A stretch of 64,000 nt of DNA from G963668435 sp963668435 (GCA_963668435.2 CAXXSC010000008.1:1550001-1614000); one strand, 5' to 3'; shown: positions 26,781 to 36,603, numbered from the stretch's first letter. Notes: generated from the sequence alone by a model not told the origin. Made by a program: numbers and translations.

Positions 26781-28406
26781 ATGATCACACGGAAAACCAT
26801 TTATTCGCCCGTGGCTATTTTCGCCGCCATTCTGACAATAAGCCTGAATCTGACAGCAATCGCTGATGAGACACCCAATCACATCTCGATGCTCTATCCG
26901 GGTGTTGACGGCAGGATGCTGTACATCCCGGACGATCAGGGCAACACGATCCCCGACTTTTCACATGCCGGCTACATGGGCGGCGGTAAAGCGATCCCCT
27001 TTGTGCCGGTCAGTGAAACGCTCTGGCCTGTTGCGGGCGACAATTCGAAACAGATCCAGAACGCTATCGACAGGGTCTCGGACCTTCCGCCCGACAGCGA
27101 TGGTTTCCGTGGCGCGGTCCTCCTGAAACACGGTGAATATGAGCTTCACGAGCCTTTACGTATTGCCGCAAGCGGTGTCGTGCTCAGGGGCGAGGGAATG
27201 GATGAAACAAGTACGGTTCTGATTGCCAAGGGAGTCCACGAGGCGCATGTGGTGAACAAGCAGCCAAGATGCATCATTGTCGGCGGCAAATCATGCTGGC
27301 AGGAGGTGGAGAAAAGCAGATCGGAAATTGTCGACGAGTATGTATCGGTGGGAGCGTGCTCGTTCACAGTGAAAAATGCGGGGGCGTTCAAACCGGGCGA
27401 TACCGTGCTGGTGAAACGCCACGGCAACCAGGCATGGATCGACGAGGTCGGTATGAACCTCGAGAACGAGAACTGGCGATGGGAACCGTTCACAATCAGT
27501 TACGACCGTGTTGTCACAGACGTTGCGGGTAAAAAAGTGACCGTGGACGCGCCACTGGTCTGCGCCATTGAAAAACGCTGGGGAGGCGGTGAGATAGTAA
27601 AAAACAGCGATCCCGGCCGCATCTCGCAGGTCGGCATAGAGAACCTTCGCGGCGTATCAGACTATAATCCGGCTGTCCGAACCAGAAATCACGGCAATAT
27701 CGACCGTCACCCCTACCTTGGCGAGGAATACTACTCCGACGAACGCCACTGCTGGAATTTCATCACGGTCGACAACGCGAAAAATGTCTGGGTGCGTAAT
27801 ACCGCGGGAAAACATTTTGCCGGAAGCCTTGTCCTGCTGGAGCAGGGCTCGAAATGGGTGACCGTGCAGGACTGCAGGTCATTCGCCCCGGTCTCTGTAC
27901 GCAGCGGCGGCAGGCGATTCACCTACCGCATGGAGGGGCAGCTCGCTCTCATTCAGCGATGCAGGTCAGACGAGGGCCGTCATTCCTTCGTGCTGATCAA
28001 CCACACAGCAGCAGGTCCGAATGTCTACCTCAACTGCAGCGTAACCAAGCCGTTCTCGTCCAGCGAGCCGCATCACCATTATGTCACCGGCGCGCTCTAT
28101 GACAATGTCGAGGCACCGCTCACCTCGCGTTTCTGGAAACAGATCGGCATCGGCTGGGCTGGCGCCAACTGCGTCTTCTGGAACTGTGAGGGCCCGTTCC
28201 TCATCCAGAAACCGCCGACAGCACAGAATTACGCTTTCGGGCAGATCGGCATTCATGCCACCGTTTTCAACACCTACTACCAGGACCTGAGCAAAGAAAA
28301 CGGCCATATCGAATCATGGGACAGGCATGTCGACCCGTCAAGCCTCTACCTCAGCCAGCTCAAAGAGCGCTGCGGTGCTGAGGCTGTCTCGAATATCGGC
28401 TATTGA
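26781..28406 (+). CDS. Secreted right-handed beta-helix protein (pectate-lyase-like)
   Basis: About 541 residues from ATG 26781, with GGAG 5 bases upstream. A signal peptide (YSPVAIFAAILTISLNLTAIA) is followed by a pectate-lyase-superfamily beginning (QIQNAIDRVSDLPPDSDGFRGAVLLKHGEYEL, GVVLRGEGMDETSTVLIA), where the N-terminal cap leads into the beta-helix. Later coils include FITVDNAKNVWVRNTAGKHFAGS and WVTVQDCRS. It probably binds or cleaves acidic polysaccharide. Its convergent neighbour is the PL8 lyase, 11 bases away. Confidence 0.8.
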   Translation: MITRKTIYSPVAIFAAILTISLNLTAIADETPNHISMLYPGVDGRMLYIPDDQGNTIPDFSHAGYMGGGKAIPFVPVSETLWPVAGDNSKQIQNAIDRVSDLPPDSDGFRGAVLLKHGEYELHEPLRIAASGVVLRGEGMDETSTVLIAKGVHEAHVVNKQPRCIIVGGKSCWQEVEKSRSEIVDEYVSVGACSFTVKNAGAFKPGDTVLVKRHGNQAWIDEVGMNLENENWRWEPFTISYDRVVTDVAGKKVTVDAPLVCAIEKRWGGGEIVKNSDPGRISQVGIENLRGVSDYNPAVRTRNHGNIDRHPYLGEEYYSDERHCWNFITVDNAKNVWVRNTAGKHFAGSLVLLEQGSKWVTVQDCRSFAPVSVRSGGRRFTYRMEGQLALIQRCRSDEGRHSFVLINHTAAGPNVYLNCSVTKPFSSSEPHHHYVTGALYDNVEAPLTSRFWKQIGIGWAGANCVFWNCEGPFLIQKPPTAQNYAFGQIGIHATVFNTYYQDLSKENGHIESWDRHVDPSSLYLSQLKERCGAEAVSNIGY

Positions 28407-28417
28407 CACCTTGAGGT

Positions 28418-30442
28418 TCATTTCACTTCAAGCGCCACGCCGCCGGATGGAAGATTCACGGTGCGGTGGGAGCCTTTCCATGTGACATTCACTGTCACAC
28501 CTGCATTTGTGGGATCAGCGAGCAGAAGCTGCCCCTTATCTAACATGGCAAGACAGGGCGTGTCGACTGAAATTTTGCCGTCATCGAACCGCAGTTCTCC
28601 CGGCTCGTAAAACGCCGCCATCACGGTGCCGTTGTCAAACCGCACACACTGGCAATCGCGATCATTCCTGACCACTGTCCAGGGACGGTCCGTGTATAAT
28701 TCCGCCATCTGTTTATCTGTCACGCCGGGAAAAATGGCATAGCCGCCCGGTTTTGGCGCCGTCCCGTGCTCTATCGTGGCAAGAAACACCTTGTCGCTGA
28801 CAGTCTCCTCAGCGTACTGAAGGTTGATATCACGCCAGGAACCCTCGACCTCTGCCGGATACAGCCTTATAGAAACCGGTTCGAGCGTCATGTAGCCGTT
28901 GCCGTCGTGTATCAGATACCTGCAATTATCGTACACGCTTTCCCTTGGCACATCTGTGAGAGCGGACAGATCGTAACTTATTTTCAGGTCCATGCTGTTC
29001 CGGCACTGCTCAAGTGAGGTCCGCAGCTGTCCCGGGGCCCCTTCGATCTCCCAGCCACCGATGAGACACAGAATGCTGTCCTCACGAAAAACCCACATTT
29101 TCCTGACTGAAAATCCGCTGTCGGGATCATTCTCGCCTGTCCGCGTGATTGTCATGACTGTCAAACCGCTGTCACCGTTGCCGAGCCCGCCCGTGAACGG
29201 CAGCTGTTTCGCTTTCGAAAGGTTGTCACCTGTCGTGAGCCCCGGCAGCTTATCCCACTGCCAGACCGGCTGAAGGTTGTGATATTCATCCCCTTCGAAC
29301 AGAAGATAGTGGTCGCCCGCATTCATATCGCGGCCTTTCTGGTTCTCACGGTTGATCGATTCGGCAGTTCGTGTCCTGTCCGAGAGTGTCTTGAGAAAGA
29401 AGCTGAAACCCGGCCTGTGATACGTGCTGAAATCGCTTTCGGGAAAATGCCGGAAGCCGCTGACCGGTATTCCTCCGCCATTCTGGACCGCGAGAAAATT
29501 TTCGATCCCGGCAACACGTTCCCCGGCAACATCCCGCCAAAGCGTGAGCAGTCCTCTGAGGTCTGCCGAGGCAAGGCTGCCCTGCCTGCTCGCCGCCCGG
29601 TCCAATGTTGAGGGCACAGTATAGCGGTTGCGGCACATCCACTGAAGGCCGTCGATGAAATAATCGGATATAATACGGCATTTCCCGGCGGATAACGCCC
29701 ATGAGGTGCCCCTCAGCTGCCAGCCGAGATTGACCGCGACACCGAGATAGCTCTTGCCGTAATGGAAAGCCTGAAGCCGCGGGCCGTGCTGATGAAAACT
29801 GTTATCGTACTGGATGCCCTCGTAACTTCCCGCCTTGATCTCATCGGCTATTATCGCTGCGTTTTGCGCGACAAGCGCCCTGTCACCGGTAAGGCAACCG
29901 AGATGAAGCGACAGCTCCGCGGTCCACATCAGATTAGCCCCGGTGCCGCGCACACGTGTCTGGCCGATAACATCGGCGATGGCCTGTGCCCGATGTTCGT
30001 CGAGTCTGCCGTAAAGCAGCACCGCTATGTCCCGTGCAACACGCGGCACACCGATCTCGTTATACCACCAGTTGGGATTATGATAACGCTTGTCCTCCCA
30101 GTGATCGAGCGCCTTTTCGATTGCAGCAAGAAGTTCGCTGCTGCCTGAATTCTTACTATTACTATCCACATATGATATCGCCAGAAGTTTTATTCTCGAA
30201 AGGTGATCAGCCGTTCTCCAGCTCGCCTTATCCTGATCGTTGTAGTCGATATCCGGCCATCTACCGTTGGGAAGCTGCTCACGCACATACTGCGTGACAG
30301 TCTCATTGGCCGGACTGCCACCTTTAAGGATACTCTGACGGTAGCGCTCTATAATGGTGTCGAGATCGTTTGCGGAAGCGGAAACTGTCATCTGAAGCGA
30401 CGCGAGAAAAATGCTAGTGATCAAGGTGAGCCGGGTGATCAT
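28418..30442 (-). CDS. Polysaccharide lyase family 8 (chondroitin/hyaluronate/xanthan lyase type)
   Basis: A 674-residue secreted lyase with a signal peptide (MITRLTLITSIFLASLQMTVSASA). The alpha/alpha toroid carries NPNWWYNEIGVPR and the active site: Asn about 170 (GTGANLMWTAE), His 219 and Tyr 228 (SFHQHGPRLQAFHYGKSY). The 9-residue His-Tyr spacing and about 50-residue Asn-His spacing match hyaluronate lyase. The C-terminal beta-sandwich follows. PL8 enzymes cleave uronate-containing chains by beta-elimination; with the sulfatase at 5690 a sulfated glycosaminoglycan-like substrate is plausible. It is somewhat shorter than many PL8 members. Confidence 0.9.
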   Translation of the reverse strand: MITRLTLITSIFLASLQMTVSASANDLDTIIERYRQSILKGGSPANETVTQYVREQLPNGRWPDIDYNDQDKASWRTADHLSRIKLLAISYVDSNSKNSGSSELLAAIEKALDHWEDKRYHNPNWWYNEIGVPRVARDIAVLLYGRLDEHRAQAIADVIGQTRVRGTGANLMWTAELSLHLGCLTGDRALVAQNAAIIADEIKAGSYEGIQYDNSFHQHGPRLQAFHYGKSYLGVAVNLGWQLRGTSWALSAGKCRIISDYFIDGLQWMCRNRYTVPSTLDRAASRQGSLASADLRGLLTLWRDVAGERVAGIENFLAVQNGGGIPVSGFRHFPESDFSTYHRPGFSFFLKTLSDRTRTAESINRENQKGRDMNAGDHYLLFEGDEYHNLQPVWQWDKLPGLTTGDNLSKAKQLPFTGGLGNGDSGLTVMTITRTGENDPDSGFSVRKMWVFREDSILCLIGGWEIEGAPGQLRTSLEQCRNSMDLKISYDLSALTDVPRESVYDNCRYLIHDGNGYMTLEPVSIRLYPAEVEGSWRDINLQYAEETVSDKVFLATIEHGTAPKPGGYAIFPGVTDKQMAELYTDRPWTVVRNDRDCQCVRFDNGTVMAAFYEPGELRFDDGKISVDTPCLAMLDKGQLLLADPTNAGVTVNVTWKGSHRTVNLPSGGVALEVK

Positions 30443-31220
30443 GGCGACTGTCCTTTCCAGACAAAGAGGTGACTTCCGGCCGGGTGCATTATTGCCGGTC
30501 TCAGCACAATAAAAAGCAATAAGCCCCCAATGGTAAAAAGAAAAGACGTTCGGCTTACAGAAAAAGGCTCTTAACCGGGGCGTAGGCTGCCTCTTTTTAA
30601 TATGGTATTTGTGTCATTCCAACGCCGAGCCTCCCGGCGAAAGTCATACTGTATATACGACAAAATCTCAACAATCCACGGGCATTTCAAAGACAAAGCA
30701 ACACGCAAACCGACATCTGAACAACAGCCCTAAACACCTTACTATCAGTATCTTAAGAAAAATTAACATTACACAACCTTCCAAGCAGGCACGCTCTTAA
30801 CATTCAGTGTTTCCGCTACTTAGAAAAATATAAACACCTCATGTGTTCCGCAGTTTTAATTCGGGAGCCTCAGAGTGCTGTTTTAGGCAAAGATTTCTTT
30901 AACACTTTTCTAACACTCAATCTTCAAAAGGATACAAAAAGATGTGAAAAACCTTTCTTCGCCCTCTTAAAAAGCCACTAGCAAAATGATGACACCCGAA
31001 ATCAGGATGAAGGGACAAGAGGGTTTTTCTGCTTGAAAAACGGAGGATATGAAATTTTACCAACATAAACACCTGAAAATATCACAAACAAGTACATATT
31101 TGTCAAGTATTATTTGACATGAAGGTTTGATTTTAAAAAGGGAAGAGATTTCAGAATGGGCTATATCATAAAGAATGAGGATCGAGGAAATATGATTCTC
31201 GGTAACAAGGCCGATATTTT
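30443..31220. other. Long gene-free stretch
   Basis: Nearly 800 AT-rich bases between the PL8 lyase promoter side and the terminator of the DUF4353-like gene. Several short frames occur on both strands, none with a start site, domain or composition that suggests a gene. It should hold the PL8 promoter. No repeat or RNA gene was recognised. Confidence 0.4.
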
Positions 31221-31223
31221 GCC

Positions 31224-31288
31224 ATAAAAAAACTGCTGCGCTTTCGGGGAGAGTCATGTAAACTCCCTCCGAAAGCACAGCAGCGTGT
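31224..31288 (-). terminator. Rho-independent terminator of the DUF4353-like gene
   Basis: On the minus strand, CTGCTGTGCTTTCGGAGGGAG pairs with CTCCCCGAAAGCGCAGCAG across a short loop and is followed by TTTTTT. The stem is long (about 19 bp with few mismatches). It lies just after the stop of the secreted DUF4353-like lipoprotein. Confidence 0.85.
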
Positions 31289-31306
31289 ATCACCCGATGT
31301 ATTGTG

Positions 31307-33181
31307 TTATTGCATGACGTTTGTCACCACACCCGATACGGTGAAATTCACATACTGGGTTCCGGAGGTATATTCACCGCCAGTATAGTATCCATCGGTC
31401 TCGGTTCCGCTCGAACTGCCGCCAGTGTACAGCGAGTAACTGCTCCCGCGTATCAGGCCGGGCGAGGAGAACACCAGCGACTGAAAACGTTTCGAGGGCT
31501 CGAAACAGAACAGCTCGTCACCGCTGGAGGATTTGAGCGCGAGCAGTGTGCCGGCATTGATGGACGATCTGAAATTCATCATAACAGAATTCTGCGAGGA
31601 GGACGTGCCCGGCGCCTGTGCCATACCCGAACTTCCGGCTGCGATCAGAAGGCCGCCGCTGATCGTACAGGAACTGGCGTAATCGAGAGATCCGTTGCCG
31701 TTATTGGTTGGACCGTTGACCAGGACCGTACCGCCTGTTATCTCGATAGTACCATTCGAGTCGAGCCCGTCACCCTCGGCATTTATGCTGACGAAACCAC
31801 CGTTAATATACAGATGATAGTCGCCACCCTGTTCACCACCGCCGCCCCCACCGGGATTCCACGGGTCTCTATCCCTGCCGACCATGAATCCGGAACCGTC
31901 ATTGCCACCGGCGACATTAATGCCGTCATCGCTCGAAATGATATGCATGATACCATCGTTGATATACATGGTGGCGCTTTCGAGGCCTTCATAGGACTTC
32001 GTGACCGTTATCTCACCGCCATTGATCTCGAGCGTGTCGTCCGCATGGACAGCATCATCACCCGAACACAATGACAGGGTGCCGTTATTTATCGTAACAT
32101 TGCCGTTGGAATGGATCGCATCATCTGCGCCATCTATGTAGATAACACCGCCGTCGATAGTGACACCGACAACACCTTTGATACCTTTTGCGGAAAGATC
32201 GTCGGAAATCCGGCTGGTACTGCCGCCGCCCGAGGTCAGCGCAAAGGTGCCGTAGCTTATCAGCACGCTGTTCACCGCAGTCAGAGCATCACCGCCGCTG
32301 GTAATATCGAAAATGCCGTTTTCGATTTCGATGTTCCCTTCCTCGCTGTCTGTCTCATTGTCGGATTTAAGGCCGTCACCGCCGGATTCGACAGTGATAC
32401 TGCCGCCCTTGATCTTGAGACTGTCCTTACCCCTGATGCCGTCATCCTTGGCGGTCACATGTATCGTACCACCCTTGATCTTGAGATCGTCCTCGCTTGT
32501 GATACCGTCGTTGAAATTACCCGTGACCGTCAGCGATCCGTTTCCGCTTATGACAATATCGTCATTCCCGAAAATCGCGGCATTCGGCTCTTCTTTGGCA
32601 GGATCGTCAAAGGTATAGGAACCGGGATCAGTCACGTAATTGCTGCTGTTGTCAGCGAGTACGATTTCTGTATCTCCGGCATTCGCGATATATATCGGCG
32701 CACTGACCGAGCTCGTAATAACGACATTATCGAGCACAAGTATCACATCGTCATCGTAACTTGAATCGACAATGATACGGCCATCATCGAGACTGCCGCT
32801 CAGTATGTAGGTGCCGGGATAAGCGATGATAACAGAGCTGCCATCGAGCCAGGCGCCCTCACCTTCTATTTCGGCGCTGTCGCCATTCAGGGTAATACGG
32901 AACTCGGTGGCGCTGTCCCAGGTATATTCGACATTGGGGCCGCTATTCCCGGTTGCGCCGCTGTTATCATTATTATCGCCGCTGTCACCGGAATCATCGG
33001 AATCACCATTGTCTGCATCATCCTGACTGTTGTCGCCATTATCATCTTTATTTGCATCGCTGCTGCTGTCATCTGTCTGATCCTCGCTTGCCGAAACCGG
33101 ATTGCTGCTTTCATTACATCCCCCGAAAGAAAGAATCGCCAGGAAAAGAACACAGAGATAGACAAAGAGTCTTCGTTTCAT
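31307..33181 (-). CDS. Carbohydrate-binding DUF4353-like lipoprotein with Asp-rich linker
   Basis: About 624 residues from ATG 33181 (GAGGTG 5 bases upstream). Lipoprotein signal ending FGGC, then a low-complexity stretch rich in Asp, Asn, Ser and Gly (about residues 30-80), then beta-helix-like repeats such as LKIKGGTIHVTAKDDGIRGKD and LKIKGGSITVESGGDGLKSDN, typical of the DUF4353 carbohydrate-binding family. A Gly-rich linker (GGGGGGEQGG) splits the repeats. It is probably surface-anchored, perhaps calcium-binding through the Asp-rich part. Exact ligand unknown. It has its own strong terminator. Confidence 0.82.
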   Translation of the reverse strand: MKRRLFVYLCVLFLAILSFGGCNESSNPVSASEDQTDDSSSDANKDDNGDNSQDDADNGDSDDSGDSGDNNDNSGATGNSGPNVEYTWDSATEFRITLNGDSAEIEGEGAWLDGSSVIIAYPGTYILSGSLDDGRIIVDSSYDDDVILVLDNVVITSSVSAPIYIANAGDTEIVLADNSSNYVTDPGSYTFDDPAKEEPNAAIFGNDDIVISGNGSLTVTGNFNDGITSEDDLKIKGGTIHVTAKDDGIRGKDSLKIKGGSITVESGGDGLKSDNETDSEEGNIEIENGIFDITSGGDALTAVNSVLISYGTFALTSGGGSTSRISDDLSAKGIKGVVGVTIDGGVIYIDGADDAIHSNGNVTINNGTLSLCSGDDAVHADDTLEINGGEITVTKSYEGLESATMYINDGIMHIISSDDGINVAGGNDGSGFMVGRDRDPWNPGGGGGGEQGGDYHLYINGGFVSINAEGDGLDSNGTIEITGGTVLVNGPTNNGNGSLDYASSCTISGGLLIAAGSSGMAQAPGTSSSQNSVMMNFRSSINAGTLLALKSSSGDELFCFEPSKRFQSLVFSSPGLIRGSSYSLYTGGSSSGTETDGYYTGGEYTSGTQYVNFTVSGVVTNVMQ

Positions 33182-33798
33182 TTCACACCTCATTTTTATA
33201 TTGTGCGCCCTTAACATTTCTTAATACAGCTTAACACAAGTAACTGTATTATCTATATGTTAGACACGCCCACAAAAAAAGGATTAACAAAAACTTACTA
33301 TATTTTGTCGATTTTTCATGCCTGCTCAGAAATCACTTCCACACTGGTTTTCGCGACAGGAAGTAATCAACGGAAAAATAAGGGGATGGTGATAAAACGG
33401 CTTCGATTCAATTCACATGAATATTTTGCGATGCCAATCATATTCCGGGGAAAATGGATGGTATTGGAACGGAGAGAGCGGTCAAAAATGGATCCTTCCC
33501 CACTGATTCAAAGAGAAGGGTCATATTTCCAGGGCATTTTAATGGCAGGAAAGCATATCAGTTCTTGGTGCGGGGAAAGCGACTGTTTTCCTGGGCAACA
33601 TGCAGGGAATGCCTAATGGTGCCAGGCGAATATAACAATATGCTACGGATGAAGCGTGGCCAATTACAGACATATTATCGACAACATCATGCAGCACCCC
33701 ATCATCACCGGATATGAAAAAACAATCCGTCTGTCACAACAGCATATAATTGGCATGTAATATTATTAGACGTAAGCCTGAATCAGACTGATGCGCAA
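33182..33798. other. Gene-free gap before the partner-switch genes
   Basis: About 615 bases. One plus-strand frame at 33257-33616 could code 119 residues, but it lacks a good ribosome site and looks like no known family. The stretch should contain the promoter of the lipoprotein. It marks the boundary between the glycan region and the RiPP/regulatory locus. Confidence 0.35.
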
Positions 33799-34128
33799 TC
33801 AACCGTTCAGCGCCTCATCTTCAGTTCCGAATATCGAAAATAGCGCCGTAAAACCTGAAATATCAAATATCTGCGCTATCTGATCGCTCAGGCAGCAGAG
33901 CCGTAAAACACCACCCGATTTTGTGAAATTTTTCAGAGCCATCAGGAAAACCCTGAGCCCGGCACTGGAAATAAACTCCAGTTTTTCACAGTTCAGGATC
34001 ATACTGTTCTCGCCCTGAGCAACCAGACTATTTATATACTCGTCGAGATCGACATAATTCGTAGAATCGACACGGCCATCGATAGTAATGACAGTGAAAT
34101 CGTTCTTCTTTACGTTTTCGAGTTTCAT
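33799..34128 (-). CDS. STAS anti-sigma factor antagonist (RsbV/SpoIIAA type)
   Basis: A 109-residue single STAS domain. The phosphorylatable Ser is expected at S55 in LEFISSAGLRVFLMALK, matching the SSG segment of SpoIIAA/RsbV. In partner switching the unphosphorylated form binds the anti-sigma kinase and frees its target; a PP2C phosphatase reactivates it. It lies 15 bases after the HATPase gene on the same strand, so the two form the expected pair. A matching REC-PP2C phosphatase is encoded at 46068. No sigma factor gene is in the window. Confidence 0.92.
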   Translation of the reverse strand: MKLENVKKNDFTVITIDGRVDSTNYVDLDEYINSLVAQGENSMILNCEKLEFISSAGLRVFLMALKNFTKSGGVLRLCCLSDQIAQIFDISGFTALFSIFGTEDEALNG

Positions 34129-34143
34129 AACCTTATCCTTTTA

Positions 34144-34569
34144 TCAACTATTAGCGCTATCAACACTGATTTTCAAATGCAGCCTGTTTTTGTCATCTTT
34201 CCGTTCATATTGAATGTCATTGACAATATTACGGACAAAATGAATCCCCAAACCGCCGACTTTCCTGTCCTCAAGAGATTCATGTATATCCGGAGCCGGT
34301 GTATCGAGTGGATTGAAAGCAGATCCCGAATCCTCGAGAGTTATTCCAATCATACCACTGTCAAGCCCGAACTCGATAAAAACAGGATGACCGGACTCCC
34401 CATAGCCGTATTTAATGATGTTGGAAACCAACTCGTCGAGCGCAAGATTGATGTTGAACATGGCGGCATTTGGAATTGCCCAGTCAGCCGCAAGCTCATC
34501 GACAAAAGCGCTCAAGCGGTTCAGTTCCTCCATTGAGCTGGTCAGCTCCAGTTTTTTTGTTTGTCCCAT
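34144..34569 (-). CDS. RsbW-like serine kinase/anti-sigma factor (HATPase)
   Basis: About 141 residues from ATG 34569; an upstream ATG at 34602 is possible. A GHKL ATPase domain of the RsbW/SpoIIAB type: N-box NLALDELVSNIIKYGYGE, G1-like GMIGITLEDSGSAFNPLDTP, and G2 RKVGGLGIHFVRNIVNDIQYER. Such proteins phosphorylate their STAS partner on Ser and hold a sigma factor or other effector. It starts the two-gene operon with the STAS protein and is divergent from the radical SAM gene. Confidence 0.92.
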   Translation of the reverse strand: MGQTKKLELTSSMEELNRLSAFVDELAADWAIPNAAMFNINLALDELVSNIIKYGYGESGHPVFIEFGLDSGMIGITLEDSGSAFNPLDTPAPDIHESLEDRKVGGLGIHFVRNIVNDIQYERKDDKNRLHLKISVDSANS

Positions 34570-34800
34570 GAAAACACCCGTTCTGTACAAAACTGTATTC
34601 ATGTTGTTTATCCAAGATCATATTAATAAAGTATATAGCAAAAAAAACACTGATACAATAAAAAACAGTCATAATCAAATATTTCATTTCACACGATAAA
34701 GGATTGTATTACATTGAGTAATGTTGCTGTTTTATGTAAACGAAATATCCGATTAATTAACAGAAGCACCGTAAAAAAACTGAAAAAATAGTGGATAACA
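34570..34800. promoter_or_regulatory. Divergent promoter region between partner-switch and radical SAM genes
   Basis: About 230 AT-rich bases separate two oppositely transcribed genes, so it must contain both promoters. Several TATAAT-like and TTGAC-like pieces occur but no pair with consensus spacing stands out. The close head-to-head layout suggests joint control of the regulatory pair and the RiPP radical SAM gene. Confidence 0.45.
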
Positions 34801-36603
34801 ATGAGCATTGCACTTATATACCCACCCTTCGGAGGGCCTCATATACCGCCATTCAGTATTGCCGCGCTTTCCGGTTATCTCAGGGCGCATGATATCCCTG
34901 TCAGCACTATTGATGCCAACAATGAATTCTATCGCTGGGCGTTTTCTCCCGAAAGGCTTCAGAGTGCCGTTGATTATTGTGAGGCGAGGACCCGCGAATT
35001 GATAAACAGCAGCGGAAGTCGTTTTCGCGAAGAGCTCGAACTGGCAGTGGGGATCAAGAATATGGCCGATGTGGTTTCAGCAGGCGATGACCTAATCTCC
35101 TTTGCTGAAAAAAGCCCTCACCTGCCGCCGTCGCAACTCTTCCGCCTGTTCAATATTGCGGGAAAGATCACATCTTTCCGGTATTTTCCCGAGTCGCTCG
35201 ATGTCTTTTTCCCCGGTGTTAATTATCGTACGGAAGAGGATATATATTCGAGCGAAGACCTCCTGTCAGCCGCGGAGCGTGACGGGATTCTCACCGGTTT
35301 TATCGATCACATTACAGAAAAGTCCGAATTCGGCCCGGACACTGTTTTTGTGGGCCTGTCGGTGAACTTCTCTCACCAGATCATTTCGGCGCTAAGGATA
35401 GCACGGGCAATCAAAAAGAAACAGCCTTCGGTGTTTATTCTTGTCGGCGGCATGTTTATCACCGCGCACATGACACTGATAACCAATCCCGAACTGTTCC
35501 GCCACGTCGATGCTTTCGCTTTCGGCGATGGCGAGGAAACACTGCATGAACTGTACATCAGGCTGAAGGACAAGAAAGACTGGCGTGATCTGCCCGGTAT
35601 TATCCACTGCCGGGACAATACCGTCATTACAAACAGCGAGCGATGCCCGCTCGACATGGATGAAATAACGGCGCCGGATTACAGCGGTTTCGACCTTGAC
35701 AGCTATCTCATCTCACGTAAATTCATGTGGCTGCCGTACCGCCTGACACGCGGATGCAGTTGGGCGAAATGTACATTCTGCCGGACCGACCTCATCACCT
35801 ATTTCCAGGCAGCCTCACCGGATAAACAACTTAAAGACCTTGACAAGCTCATGGAGCAAACCGGATTCAGGCAGTTCAATTTTACCGATGACGAATGTCC
35901 GCCCGCAGTCGTCGACCATCTGAGCGAGTCCATAATAGCAAGCGGCAAAAAAATATTCTGGTCAGTGTCGATCCGTTTCGAACGCGGCATCTCTGTCGAG
36001 CGCTGTAAAAAATGGTCGAAGGCGGGGCTCAAAACCGTATTTATGGGGCTTGAATCATTCCACGACCGTATCCTGAAAAAGATGAAAAAAGGTATCACAG
36101 CCAAATCGATCGAGGAAGCGCTGACAAGCCTTCGCAAGGCAGGCATACGGGTACACGTTTTCATGATTACCGGATTCCCCACCGAGACAGAGGAAGAGGC
36201 GATCGAGGGATACAACCGTCTGGTGGAACATTTCAGACGTGGAGAAATCGCCGGTTTCATATATTCACCATTCCAAATCCTGCCGGGCTCACCGATTGCC
36301 GAAAATATTTCCGAAAGCGGCATCACCTCCATCGACAAGTCCCTGTATACAAACCGTGACCTACCGCATCCCATGTATTATTTCGAGGCGGGCGGCATGC
36401 CACGCCAGCGTGTTTTCGAGCTCAGCGCCGCATTCAACAACAAACTGACTATCGATTACCCGTCTGCTGGCGATATTGAATCATTGCTGTCGGTTAAACT
36501 GCCGGACAAAGACATCCGCGGCCGTCTGGCAGCAGTGCACCACATTTTCTCACTCACAAAAATGCCTTATAAGCACTTTCTTGAGGATAAAACCGCAAAC
36601 TGA
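34801..36603 (+). CDS. B12-binding-type radical SAM protein of RiPP maturation type
   Basis: A 600-residue protein. The first 270 residues hold a cobalamin-binding-like Rossmann region (SIALIYPPFGGPHIPPFSIAAL at the start, VFVGLSVNFSHQIISALRIAR, ILVGGMFITAHM and FAFGDGEETL). The radical SAM 4Fe-4S site is C319-x4-C324-x2-C327 in RGCSWAKCTFCRTD, one residue longer than the common Cx3Cx2C and closer to the stretched spacing of RiPP-maturation radical SAM 1 proteins. SAM-binding motifs FNFTDDE and VFMGLESFHD follow. Likely chemistry is methylation or another radical step on a precursor peptide. It converges with the M50 gene and is divergent from the partner-switch pair. Confidence 0.85.
   Translation: MSIALIYPPFGGPHIPPFSIAALSGYLRAHDIPVSTIDANNEFYRWAFSPERLQSAVDYCEARTRELINSSGSRFREELELAVGIKNMADVVSAGDDLISFAEKSPHLPPSQLFRLFNIAGKITSFRYFPESLDVFFPGVNYRTEEDIYSSEDLLSAAERDGILTGFIDHITEKSEFGPDTVFVGLSVNFSHQIISALRIARAIKKKQPSVFILVGGMFITAHMTLITNPELFRHVDAFAFGDGEETLHELYIRLKDKKDWRDLPGIIHCRDNTVITNSERCPLDMDEITAPDYSGFDLDSYLISRKFMWLPYRLTRGCSWAKCTFCRTDLITYFQAASPDKQLKDLDKLMEQTGFRQFNFTDDECPPAVVDHLSESIIASGKKIFWSVSIRFERGISVERCKKWSKAGLKTVFMGLESFHDRILKKMKKGITAKSIEEALTSLRKAGIRVHVFMITGFPTETEEEAIEGYNRLVEHFRRGEIAGFIYSPFQILPGSPIAENISESGITSIDKSLYTNRDLPHPMYYFEAGGMPRQRVFELSAAFNNKLTIDYPSAGDIESLLSVKLPDKDIRGRLAAVHHIFSLTKMPYKHFLEDKTAN

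Noticed and set aside
33257..33616. Possible 119-residue gene
   Set aside because: No ribosome site, odd composition and no family resemblance; more likely non-coding.
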